NCBI RefSeq assembly: GCF_029227915.1
Contig: NC_079881.1
Coordinates: 31,225,501 to 31,289,500, forward strand
From: Hydractinia symbiolongicarpus
Lineage: Eukaryota > Cnidaria > Hydrozoa > Anthoathecata > Hydractiniidae
Direction: 5' to 3'
DNA length: 64,000 nt
Shown: positions 1 through 11,869 of the stretch, piece by piece
How the letters are laid out: the number at the start of each line of letters is the position of its first letter
Position numbering within the stretch: the first letter of the stretch is position 1
The notes under the pieces: model-generated
Database searches by the model: none
What the model was told of the DNA's origin: nothing
Seen by the model: only the letters and a program-made list of their open reading frames with translations
Translations under genes and position numbers: made by a program

Positions 1-710
1 AGATGAAGTGCTACCACAGCGCCCAGTGTAATTGCTGAAGTTCGGCAATCATGTCAAATTAAGAAGGATGTTATTTCTTGGAGTCCAATTGTCTCATTTA
101 TCACATTTATCAGGTCACTGACCAAAGTTAGTTCAATTAAGTCCCACAGTCATTGGTTTCATTGTTAAAAACGATGCAACCTAGTAATATCAAAACAAAT
201 ATCGCTAAATACATGTTGGTACGAATATGTGACCCAACCGTTCTAACTCAAACGGACTAACACCGTTAGAAAGTCAATGAAATGTAGTTATTGAAACTGT
301 CGCTATTTCTACAGCGCGCGATAACAGATAGGATTGGTCTCACAGTAAAGAATGACTTATAAATCTAAATTTTTAGATGAAGTGCTACCACAGCGCCCAG
401 TGTAATTGCTGAAGTTCGGCAATCATGTCAAATTAAGAAGGATGTTATTTCTTGGAGTCCAATTGTCTCATTTATCACATTTATCAGGTCACTGTCCAAA
501 GTTAGTTCAATTAAGTCCCACAGTCATTGGTTTCATTGTTAAAAACGATGCAACCTAGTAATATCAAAACAAATATCGCTAAATACATGTTGGTACGAAT
601 ATGTGACCCAACCGTTGTAACTCAAACGGACTGACACCGTTAGAAAGTCAATGAAATGTAGTTTTTGAAACTGTCGATATTTCTTCACCGCGCGATAACA
701 GATAGGATTG

Positions 711-1094
711 GTCCCACAGTAAAAAATGACTTATTAATCTAAATTTTTAAATGAAGCGCTAAACCAGCGTACAGTGTAATCGCTAAAGTTCAGCAATCAT
801 GTCAAATTAAGAAGAATGTTATTTCTTGGAGTCCAATTGTCTCATTTATCACATTTATCAAGTCACAGTCCAAAGTTAGTTCAATTAAGTCCCACAGTCA
901 TTCGTTTCATTGTTAAAAGCGATGCAACCTAGTAATATCAAAACAAATATCGCTAAATACATGTTCGTACAAATATGTGACCCAACCGTTCTAACTCAAA
1001 CGGACTGACACCGTTAGAAAGTCAATGAAATATAGTTTTTGAAACTGTCGATATTTCTACAGCGCGCGATAACAGATAGGATTGGTCCCACAGT
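711..1094. repeat. GTCCCACAGT motif occurring twice per monomer (example)
   Basis: Copies at 711-720, 889-898 and 1085-1094, spaced 178 and 196 bp, so the two per monomer are nearly half a period apart. A second weak similarity follows each copy (TTAAAAGCGATGCAACCTAG and TTAAATGAAGCGCTACCACA). This fits an ancient dimer of about 187 bp but does not prove it. Confidence 0.4.
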
Positions 1095-2617
1095 AAAGAA
1101 TGACTTATAAATCTAAATTTTTAAATGAAGTGCTACCACAGCGCCCAGTGTAAACGCTGAAGTTCGGTAATCATGTCAAATTAAGAAGAATGTTAATTCT
1201 TGGAGTCCAATTGTCTCATTTATCACATTTATCAGGTCACAGTCCAAAGTTAGTTCAATTAAGTCCCACAGTCATTGGTTTCATTGTTAAAAGCGATGCA
1301 ACCTAGTAATATCAAAACAAATATCGCTAAATACATGTTGGTACGAATATGTGACCCAACCGTTGTATCTCAAACGGACTGACACCGTTAGAAAGTCAAT
1401 GAAATGTAGTTTTTGAAACTGTCTATATTTCTGCAGCGCGCAATAACGGCTAGGATTGGTCCCACAGTAAAAAATGACTTATTAATCTAAATTTTTAAAT
1501 GAAGTGCTACCACAGCGCCCAGTGTTATCGCTGAGTTCCGGCAATCATGCCAAATTGAGAAGAATGTTTTTTCTTGGAGTCAAATTTTGTCATTTATCAC
1601 ATTTATTAGTTCACAGTCCAAAGTTAGTTCAATTAAGTCCCACAGTCAATCGTTTCATTGTTAAAAGCGATGCAACCTAGTAATATCAAAAAAAAGATCG
1701 CTAAATACATGTTGGTACGAATATTTGACCCAACCGTTGTAACTCAAACGAACTGACACCATTAAAAAGTTAATCAAATGTAGTTTTTGAAACTGTCGCT
1801 ATTTCTTCAGCGCGCAATAACGGCTGGGATTGGTCCCACAGTAAAATTGACTTATTAATGTAAATTTCTAAAAGAAGCGCTACCACAGGGCCCAGTGTAA
1901 ACGCTGAGTTCCGGCAATCATATCAAATTAAGAAGAATGTTATTTCTTGGAGTCCAATTGTCTCATTTATCACATTTATCAGGTCACAGTCCAAAGTTAG
2001 TTCAATTAAGTCCCACAGTCAGTCGTTTCATTGTTAAAAGCGATGCAACCTAGTAATATCAAAACAAATATCGCTAAATACATGTTGGTACGAATATGTG
2101 ACCCAACCATTGCAACTCAAACGGACTGACACAGTTAGAAAGTCAATAAAATGTAGTTTTTGAAACTATCAATATTTCTTCAGCGCGCGATAACAGATAG
2201 GATTGGTCCCACAGTAAAAAATGACTTATTAATCTAAATTTTTAAATGAAGTGCTACCACAGCGCCCAGTGTATTCGCTGAAGTTCGGCAATCATGTCAA
2301 ATTAAGAAGAATGTTATTTCTTGGAGTCCAATTGTCTCATTTATCACATTTATCAGGTCACAGTCCAAGGTTAGTTCAATTAAGTCCCATAGTTATTCGT
2401 TTAATTGTTAAAAGCGATGCAACCTAGTAATATCAAAAAAAATGTCGCTAAATACATGTTGGTACGAATATGTGACCCAACCGTTCTAACTCAAACGGAC
2501 TGACACCGTTAGAAAGTCAATGAAATGTAGTTTTTGAAACTGTCGATATTTCTTCAGCGCGCGATAACAGATAGGATTGGTCCCACAGTAAAGAATGACT
2601 TATTTATCTAAATTTTT
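749..2617. repeat. HOR unit, 5-mer of 1869 bp (domain I)
   Basis: The monomer at 749 carries the unusual GCTAAACCAGCGTACAG reading, and so does the one at 2618, exactly 1869 bp later. The following monomers (1123 and 2992) share TGTAAACGCTGAAG, and those before (375 and 2244) are also alike. This gives a five-monomer period (374+374+373+374+374). Confidence 0.8.
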
Positions 2618-3369
2618 AAATGAAGCGCTAAACCAGCGTACAGTGTAATCGCTACAGTTCAGCAATCATGTCAAATTAAGAAGAATGTTATTTCTTGGAG
2701 TCCAATTGTCTCATTTCACACATTTATCAAGTCACAGCCCAAAGTTAGTTCAATTAAGTCCCACAGTCATTCGTTTCATTGTTAAAAGCGATGCAACCTA
2801 GTAATATCAAAACAAATATCGCTAAATACATGTTCGTACGAATATGTGACCCAACCGTTCTAATTCAAACGGACTGACACCGTTAGAAAGTCAATGAAAT
2901 ATAGTTTTTGAAACTGTCGATATTTCTACAGCGCGCGATAACAGATAGGATTGGTCCCACAGTAATGAATGACTTAAAAATCTAAATTTTTAAATGAAGT
3001 GCTACCACAGCGCCCAGTGTAAACGCTGAAGTTCGGCAATCATGTCAAATTAAGAAGAATGTTATTTCTTGGAGTCCAATTGTCTCATTTATCACATTTA
3101 TCAGGTCACAGTCCAAAGTTAGTTCAATTAAGTCCCACAGTCATTGGTTTCATTGTTAAAAGCGATGCAACCTAGTAATGTCAAAACAAATATCGCTAAA
3201 TACATTTTGGTACGAATATGAGACCAAACCGTTGTAACTCAAACGGACTGACACCGTTAGAAAGTCAATGAAATGTAGTTTTTGAAACTGTTGCTATTTC
3301 TTCAGCGCGCGATAACGGCTAGGATTGGTCCCACAGTAAAAATATGACTTTTTTATTATCTTAATTCTT
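2618..3369. repeat. Partial second copy of the 1869-bp 5-mer
   Basis: Two monomers matching 749-1496 at an offset of 1869 bp. The match ends at about 3340, where the tail changes to the longer T-rich form with TTATTATC that marks the start of domain II. Confidence 0.72.
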
Positions 3370-4119
3370 AAATGAAGCGGTACCACAGCGCCCAGTGTAA
3401 TCGCTGAGTTTCGGCAATCATGTCAAATTAAGAAGAATGTTATTTCTTGGAGTCCAATTGTCTCATTTATCACAATGATCAGGTCACAGTCCAAAGTTAG
3501 TTCTATTAAGTCCCGCAGTCAATCGTTTCATAGTTTAAAGCGATGCAACCTAGTAATATCCGAAAAATACCGCTAAATACATGTTGGTACGAGTATGTGA
3601 CCCAAACGTTGTAACTCAAACGGACTGACACCGTTAGAAAGTCAATGAAATGTAGTTTTTGAAACTGTTGTTATTTCTTCATCGGGCGATAACGGCTAGG
3701 ATTTGGTCCCACAGTAAAAAAATGACTTTTTTATCTTAATTCTTAAATGAAGCGGTACCACAGCGCCCAGTGGAATCGCTGAGTTTCGGCAATCATGTCA
3801 AACTAAGAAGAATGTTATTTCTTGGAGTCCAATTGTCTCATTTATCACAATGATCAGGTCACAGTCCAAAGTTAGTTCTATTAAGTCCCGCAGTCAATCG
3901 TTTCATTGTTTAAAGCGATGCAACCTAGTAATATCCGAAAAATACCGCTAAATACATGTTGGTACGAGTATGTGACCCAAACGTTGTAACTCAAACGGAC
4001 TGACACCGTTAGAAAGTCAATGAAATGTAGTTTTTGAAACTGTTGTTATTTCTTCATCGGGCGATAACGGCTAGGATTTGGTCCCACAGTAAAAAAATGA
4101 CTTTTTTATCTTAATTCTT
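3370..4119. repeat. T-like monomer pair at the domain I/II boundary, second one chimeric
   Basis: Both monomers (3370 and 3745) carry CACAATGATCAGG, TCCCGCAGTCAATCG and ATATCCGAAAAATACC. The second begins with the P-type readings GTGGAATCG and CAAACTAAG, so it looks like a P-to-T exchange within the segment before the CACAATGATC variant. Both end with ATCGGGCGATAACGG and a GGATTTGGTC insertion. Confidence 0.7.
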
Positions 4120-5597
4120 AAATGAAGCGGTACCACAGCGCCCAGTGGAATCGCTGAGTTTCGGCAATCATGTCAAACTAAGAAGAATGTTGTTTCTTGG
4201 AGTCCAATTGTCTCATTTATCACATTTATCAGGTCACAGTCCAAAGTTAGTTCAATTAAGTCGCACAGTCAATATTTTCACTGTTAAAAGCGATGCAACC
4301 AAGTAATGTGAGAAAAATATTGCTAAATACATGTTGGTACGAATATGTGACGCAACCGTTGTAACTGAAGTGGATTGATACCGTTAGAAAGTCAATGAAA
4401 TATAGTTTTTGAAACTGTTGCTATTTCTTCAGAGCGCGATAACGGCTAGGATTGGTCCCACAGTAAAAAAATGACTTTTTCATCTTAATTCTTAAATGAA
4501 GCGGTACCACAGCGCCCAGTGTAATCGCTGAGTTTCGGCAATCATGTCAAATTAAGAAGAATGTTATTTTTTGGAGTCCAATTGTCTCCTTTATCACATT
4601 TATCAGGTCACAGTCCAAAGTTAGTTCAATTAAGTCCCACGGTCAATCGTTTCATAGTTAAAAGCGATGCAACCTAGTAATATCAGAAAAATAACGCTAA
4701 ACACATGTTGGTACGAATATGTGACCCACCCGTTGTAACTCAAACGGAGTGACACCGTTAGAAAGTCAATGAAATGTAGTTTTTGAAACTATCGCTGTTT
4801 CTTCAGCGCGCGCTAACGCCTAGGATTGGTCCCACAGAAAAAAATGACTTTTTTTAGCTTACTTTTTAAATGAAGCGCTACCACAGCGCCCAGTGTAATC
4901 GCTGAGTTTCGGCAATCATTTTAAATCAAGAAGAATGCTATTTCTTGGAGTCCACTTGTCTTACTTATTACATTTATCAGGTCACAGTCCAAAGTTAGTT
5001 TAATTAAGTCCCACAGTAAATGCAACCTAGTAATATCAGAAAAATACCGCTAAATACATGTTGGTACGAGTATGTGACCCAAACGTTGTAACTCAAACGG
5101 AGTGACACCGTTAGAAAGTCAATGAAATGTAGTTTTTGAAACTGTTGTTATTTCTTCAGCGCGCGATAACGGCTAGGATTGGTCCCACAGTAAAAAATTG
5201 ACTTTTTTATTATCTTAATTATTAAATGAAGCGGTACCACAGCGCCCAGTGTAATCGCTGAGTTTCGGCAGTCATGTCAAATTAAGAAGAATGTTATTTC
5301 TTGGAGTCCAATTGTCTCATTTATCGCATTTATCAGGTCACAGTCCAAATTTAGTTCTATTAAGTCCCCCAGTCAATCGTTTCATTGTTGAAAGCGATGA
5401 AACCTAGTAATCCTAGAAAAATAACGCTAAATACATGGTGGTACGAGTATGTGACCCAAACGTTGTAACTCAAACGGACTAACACCGTTAGAAAGTAAAA
5501 TGAAAGGTAGTTTTTGAAACTGTTGTGCTTTCTTCATCGGGCGATAACGGCTAGGATTGGTCCCACAGTAAAAAAATGACTTTTTATCTTAATTCTT
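4120..5597. repeat. P-Q-R-S block, copy 1
   Basis: Monomers at 4120 (P), 4494 (Q), 4868 (R, 356 bp) and 5224 (S). The same four types recur in the same order at 5973-7450 (offset 1853) and at 11870-13347 (offset 7750). Confidence 0.83.
4868..5223. repeat. R-type 356-bp monomer with 21-bp deletion
   Basis: The segment between CCCACAGT and TGCAACC is reduced: about 21 bp (normally TCGTTTCATTG through AAGCGA) are missing, with the junction near 5020. A 3-bp longer T-rich tail gives 356 bp rather than 353. Members start at 4868, 6721, 7451, 8930, 10035, 10765, 12618, 17030 and 20001. The same 21-bp loss is seen in the 345-353-bp monomers of domain IV. Confidence 0.88.
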
Positions 5598-7450
5598 AAA
5601 TGAAGCGGTACCACAGCGCCCAGTAAAATCGCTGAGTTTCGGCAATCATGTCAAATTAAGAAGGATGTTATTTCTTGGAGTCCAATTGTCTCATTTATCA
5701 CAATGATCAGGTCACAGTCCAAAGTTAGTTCTATTAAGTCCCGCAGTCAATCGTTTCATTGTTTAAAGCGATGCAACCTAGTAATATCAGAAAAATACCG
5801 CTAAATACATGTTGGTACGAGTATGTGACCCAAACGTTGTAACTCAAACGGACTGACACCGTTAGAAAGTCAATGAAATGTAGTTTTTGAAACTGTTGTT
5901 ATTTCTTCATCGGGCGATAACGGCTAGGATTTGGTCCCACAGTAAAAAAATGACTTTTTTATCTTAATTCTTAAATGAAGCGGTACCACAGCGCCCAGTG
6001 GAATCGCTGAGTTTCGGCAATCATGTCAAACTAAGAAGAATGTTGTTTCTTGGAGTCCAATTGTCTCATTTATCACATTTATCAGGTCACAGTCCAAAGT
6101 TAGTTCAATTAAGTGGCACAGTCAATATTTTCACTGTTAAAAGCGATGCAACCAAGTAATGTGAGAAAAATATTGCTAAATACATGTTGGTACGAATATG
6201 TGACGCAACCGTTGTAACTGAAGTGGATTGATACCGTTAGAAAGTCAATGAAATATAGTTTTTGAAACTGTTGCTATTTCTTAAGAGCGCGATAACGGCT
6301 AGGATTGGTCCCACAGTAAAAAAATGACTTTTTTATCTTAATTCTTAAATGAAGCGGTACCACAGCGCCCAGTGTAATCGCTGAGTTTCGGCAATCATGT
6401 CAAATTAAGAAGAATGTTATTTTTTGGAGTCCAATTGTCTCCTTTATCACATTTATCAGGTCACAGTCCAAAGTTAGTTCAATTAAGTCCCACGGTCAAT
6501 CGTTTCATAGTTAAAAGCGATGCAACCTAGTAATATCAGAAAAATAACGCTAAACACATGTTGGTACGAATATGTGACCCACCCGTTGTAACTCAAACGG
6601 AGTAACACCGTTAGAAAGTCAATGAAATGTAGTTTTTGAAACTATCGCTGTTTCTTCAGCGCGCGCTAACGCCTAGGATTGGTCCCACAGAAAAAAATGA
6701 CTTTTTTTAGCTTACTTTTTAAATGAAGCGCTACCACAGCGCCCAGTGTAATCGCTGAGTTTCGGCAATCATTTTAAATCAAGAAGAATGCTATTTCTTG
6801 GAGTCCACTTGTCTTACTTATTACATTTATCAGGTCACAGTCCAAAGTTAGTTTAATTAAGTCCCACAGTAAATGCAACCTAGTAATATCAGAAAAATAC
6901 CGCTAAATACATGTTGGTACGAGTATGTGACCCAAACGTTGTAACTCAAACGGACTGACACCGTTAGAAAGTCAATGAAATGTAGTTTTTGAAACTGTTG
7001 TTATTTCTTCAGCGCGCGATAACGGCTAGGATTGGTCCCACAGTAAAAAATTGACTTTTTTATTATCTTAATTATTAAATGAAGCGGTACCACAGCGCCC
7101 AGTGTAATCGCTGAGTTTCGGCAGTCATGTCAAATTAAGAAGAATGTTATTTCTTGGAGTCCAATTGTCTCATTTATCGCATTTATCAGGTCACAGTCCA
7201 AATTTAGTTCTATTAAGTCCCCCAGACAATCGTTTCATTGTTGAAAGCGATGAAACCTAGTAATCCTAGAAAAATAACGCTAAATACATGGTGGTACGAG
7301 TATGTGACCCAAACGTTGTAACTCAAACGGACTAACACCGTTAGAAAGTAAAATGAAAGGTAGTTTTTGAAACTGTTGTGCTTTCTTCATCGGGCGATAA
7401 CGGCTAGGATTGGTCCCACAGTAAAAAAATGACTTTTTATCTTAATTCTT
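5598..7450. repeat. HOR unit T-P-Q-R-S, 1853 bp, copy 1
   Basis: Five monomers (375+374+374+356+374 = 1853 bp). The P monomer here has AAGTGGCACAG and TTAAGAGCGCG, shared with the copy at 11495-13347 but not with P at 4120. The S monomer at 7077 reads CCCCCAGACAATCG, as do those at 9286 and 10391. Confidence 0.83.
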
Positions 7451-8555
7451 AAATGAAGCGCTACCACAGCGCCCAGTGTAATCGCTGAGTTTCGGCAATC
7501 ATTTTAAATCAAGAAGAATGCTATTTCTTGGAGTCCACTTGTCTTACTTATTACATTAATCAGGTCACAGTCCAAAGTTAGTTTAATTAAGTCCCACAGT
7601 AAATGCAACCTAGTAATATCAGAAAAAAACCGCTAAATACATGTTGGTACGAGTATGTGACCCAAACGTTGTAACTCAAACGGACTGACACCGTTAGAAA
7701 GTCAATGAAATGTAGTTTTTGAAACTGTTGTTATTTCTTCAGCGCGTGATAACGGCTAGGATTGGTCCCACAGTAAAAAATTGACTTTTTTATTATCTTA
7801 ATTATTAAATGAAGCGGCACCACAGCGCCCAGTGTAATCGCTGAGTTTCGGCAGTCATGTCAAATTAAGAAGAATGTTATTTCTTGGAGTCCAATTGTCT
7901 CATTTATCGCATTTATCAGGTCACAGTCCAAATTTAGTTCTATTAAGTCCCCCAGTCAATCGTTTCATTGTTGAAAGCGATGAAACCTAGTAATCCTAGA
8001 AAAATAACGCTAAATACATGGTGGTACGAGTATGTGACCCAAACGTTGTAACTCAAACGGACTAACACCGTTAGAAAGTAAAATGAAAGGTAGTTTTTGA
8101 AACTGTTGTGCTTTCTTCATCGGGCGATAACGGCTAGGATTGGTCCCACAGTAAAAAAATGACTTTTTATCTTAATTCTTAAATGAAGCGGTACCACAGC
8201 GCCCAGTAAAATCGCTGAGTTTCGGCAATCATGTCAAATTAAGAAGGATGTTATTTCTTGGAGTCCAATTGCCTCATTTATCACAATGATCAGGTCACAG
8301 TCCAAAGTTAGTTCTATTAAGTCCCGCAGTCAATCGTTTCATTGTTTAAAGCGATGCAACCTAGTAATATCAGAAAAATACCGCTAAATACATGTTGGTA
8401 CGAGTATGTGACCCAAACGTTGTAACTCAAACGGACTGACACCGTTAGAGAGTCAATGAAATGTAGTTTTTGAAACTGTTGTTATTTCTTCATCGGGCGA
8501 TAACGGCTAGGATTTGGTCCCACAGTAAAAAAATGACTTTTTTATCTTAATTCTT
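6347..8555. repeat. Q-R-S-R-S-T segment, 2209 bp, copy 1
   Basis: Six monomers at 6347, 6721, 7077, 7451, 7807 and 8181. All six recur at 9661-11869 at a constant offset of 3314 bp. The second R-S pair (7451-8180) has GCGTGATAACGG and GAAGCGGCACC, also seen in the second R-S pair of copy 2 (10765-11494). The doubled R-S dimer therefore already existed before the whole segment was duplicated. Confidence 0.82.
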
Positions 8556-9660
8556 AAATGAAGCGGTACCACAGCGCCCAGTGTAATCGCTGAGTTTCGG
8601 CAATCATGTCAAATTAAGAAGAATGTTATTTTTTGGAGTCCAATTGTCTCCTTTATCACATTTATCAGGTCACAGTCCAAAGTTAGTTCAATTAAGTCCC
8701 ACGGTCAATCGTTTCATAGTTAAAAGCGATGCAACCTAATAATATCAGAAAAATAACGCTAAACACATGTTGGTACGAATATGTGACCCACCCGTTGTAA
8801 CTCAAACGGAGTAACACCGTTAGAAAGTCAATGAAATGTAGTTTTTGAAACTATCGCTGTTTCTTCAGCGCGCGCTAACGCCTAGGATTGGTCCCACAGA
8901 AAAAAATGACTTTTTTTAGCTTACTTTTTAAATGAAGCGCTACCACAGCGCCCAGTGTAATCGCTGAGTTTCGGCAATCATTTTAAATCAAGAAGAATGC
9001 TATTTCTTGGAGTCCACTTGTCTTACTTATTACATTTATCAGGTCACAGTCCAAAGTTAGTTTAATTAAGTCCCACAGTAATTGCAACCTAGTAATATCA
9101 GAAAAATACCGCTAAATACATGTTGGTACGAGTATGTGACCCAAACGTTGTAACTCAAACGGACTGACACCGTTAGAAAGTCAATGAAATGTAGTTTTTG
9201 AAACTGTTGTTATTTCTTCAGTGCGCAATAACGGCTAGGATTGGTCCCACAGTAAAAAATTGACTTTTTTATTATCTTAATTATTAAATGAAGCGGTACC
9301 ACAGCGCCCAGTGTAATCGCTGAGTTTCGGCAGTCATGTCAAATTAAGAAGAATGTTATTTCTTGGAGTCCAATTGTCTCATTTATCGCATTTATCAGGT
9401 CACAGTCCAAATTTAGTTCTATTAAGTCCCCCAGACAATCGTTTCATTGTTGAAAGCGATGAAACCTAGTAATCCTAGAAAAATAACGCTAAATACATGG
9501 TGGTACGAGTATGTGACCCAAACGTTGTAACTCAAACGGACTAACACCGTTAGAAAGTAAAATGAAAGGTAGTTTTTGAAACTGTTGTGCTTTCTTCATC
9601 GGGCGATAACGGCTAGGATTGGTCCCACAGTAAAAAAATGACTTTTTTATCTTAATTCTT

Positions 9661-11869
9661 AAATGAAGCGGTACCACAGCGCCCAGTGTAATCGCTGAGT
9701 TTCGGCAATCATGTCAAATTAAGAAGAATGTTATTTTTTGGAGTCCAATTGTCTCCTTTATCACATTTATCAGGTCACAGTCCAAAGTTAGTTCAATTAA
9801 GTCCCACGGTCAATCGTTTCATAGTTAAAAGCGATGCAACCTAATAATATCAGAAAAATAACGCTAAACACATGTTGGTACGAATATGTGACCCACCCGT
9901 TGTAACTCAAACGGAGTAACACCGTTAGAAAGTCAATGAAATGTAGTTTTTGAAACTGTGGCTATTTCTTCAGCGCGCGCTAACGCCTAGGATTGGTCCC
10001 ACAGAAAAAAATGACTTTTTTTAGCTTACTTTTTAAATGAAGCGCTACCACAGCGCCCAGTGTAATCGCTGAGTTTCGGCAATCATTTTAAATCAAGAAG
10101 AATGCTATTTCTTGGAGTCCACTTGTCTTACTTATTACATTTATCAGGTCACAGTCCAAAGTTAGTTTAATTAAGTCCCACAGTAATTGCAACCTAGTAA
10201 TATCAGAAAAATACCGCTAAATACATGTTGGTACGAGTATGTGACCCAAACGTTGTAACTCAAACGGACTGACACCGTTAGAAAGTCAATGAAATGTAGT
10301 TTTTGAAACTGTTGTTATTTCTTCAGCGCGCGATAACGGCTAGGATTGGTCCCACAGTAAAAAATTGACTTTTTTATTATCTTAATTATTAAATGAAGCG
10401 GTACCACAGCGCCCAGTGTAATCGCTGAGTTTCGGCAGTCATGTCAAATTAAGAAGAATGTTATTTCTTGGAGTCCAATTGTCTCATTTATCGCATTTAT
10501 CAGGTCACAGTCCAAATTTAGTTCTATTAAGTCCCCCAGACAATCGTTTCATTGTTGAAAGCGATGAAACCTAGTAATCCTAGAAAAATAACGCTAAATA
10601 CATGGTGGTACGAGTATGTGACCCAAACGTTGTAACTCAAACGGACTAACACCGTTAGAAAGTAAAATGAAAGGTAGTTTTTGAAACTGTTGTGCTTTCT
10701 TCATCGGGCGATAACGGCTAGGATTGGTCCCACAGTAAAAAAATGACTTTTTATCTTAATTCTTAAATGAAGCGCTACCACAGCGCCCAGTGTAATCGCT
10801 GAGTTTCGGCAATCATTTTAAATCAAGAAGAATGCTATTTCTTGGAGTCCACTTGTCTTACTTATTACATTTATCAGGTCACAGTCCAAAGTTAGTTTAA
10901 TTAAGTCCCACAGAAAATGCAACCTAGTAATATCAGAAAAAAACCGCTAAATACATGTTGGTACGAGTATGTGACCCAAACGTTGTAACTCAAACGGACT
11001 GACACCGTTAGAAAGTCAATGAAATGTAGTTTTTGAAACTGTTGTTATTTCTTCAGCGCGTGATAACGGCTAGGATTGGTCCCACAGTAAAAAATTGACT
11101 TTTTTATTATCTTAATTATTAAATGAAGCGGCACCACAGCGCCCAGTGTAATCGCTGAGTTTCGGCAGTCATGTCAAATTAAGAAGAATGTTATTTCTTG
11201 GAGTCCAATTGTCTCATTTATCGCATTTATCAGGTCACAGTCCAAATTTAGTTGTATTAAGTCCCCCAGTCAATCGTTTCATTGTTGAAAGCGATGAAAC
11301 CTAGTAATCCTAGAAAAATAACGCTAAATACATGGTGGTACGAGTATGTGACCCAAACGTTGTAACTCAAACGGACTAACACCGTTAGAAAGTAAAATGA
11401 ATGGTAGTTTTTGAAACTATTGTGCTTTCTTCATCGGGCGATAACGGCTAGGATTGGTCCCACAGTAAAAAAATGACTTTTTATCTTAATTCTTAAATGA
11501 AGCGGTACCACAGCGCCCAGTAAAATCGCTGAGTTTCGGCAATCATGTCAAATTAAGAAGGATGTTATTTCTTGGAGTCCAATTGCCTCATTTATCACAA
11601 TGATCAGGTCACAGTCCAAAGTTAGTTCTATTAAGTCCCGCAGTCAATCGTTTCATTGTTTAAAGCGATGCAACCTAGTAATATCAGAAAAATACCGCTA
11701 AATACATGTTGGTACGAGTATGTGACCCAAACGTTGTAACTCAAACGGACTGACACCGTTAGAGAGTCAATGAAATGTAGTTTTTGAAACTGTTGTTATT
11801 TCTTCATCGGGCGATAACGGCTAGGATTTGGTCCCACAGTAAAAAAATGACTTTTTTATCTTAATTCTT
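9661..11869. repeat. Q-R-S-R-S-T segment, 2209 bp, copy 2
   Basis: Matches 6347-8555 with few substitutions. One odd point is the first Q monomer, whose end reads ACTGTGGCTATTTC where the other Q copies read ACTATCGCTGTTTC. This suggests a small conversion or exchange tract near 9955-9970. Confidence 0.8.

Larger units (their letters stand above)
1..3369. repeat. Satellite domain I: nine 374-bp monomers
   Basis: Monomer starts: 1, 375, 749, 1123, 1497, 1870, 2244, 2618, 2992. Spacing is 373-374 bp, except the last monomer, which is 378 bp because of a longer T-rich tail. Diagnostic variants are GCTGAAGTTCGG (most later domains have GCTGAGTT), CAGTCATTGG or CAGTCATTCG, and ATATCAAAACAAATATCG. 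The same variants return at the other end of the window (from 55541), so the two ends belong to a related subfamily. Confidence 0.9.

Noticed and set aside
3300-3370. Domain I/II boundary as a foreign insertion
   Set aside because: The monomer phase passes through it with only a 4-bp length change; the difference is in monomer type and T-rich tail, so it is a subfamily switch and not an insertion.
9489-9677. 62-residue minus-strand open frame spanning a monomer junction
   Set aside because: Occurs only because one S-type monomer has a one-base longer T run; near-identical S monomers nearby do not keep it. No sign of selection.
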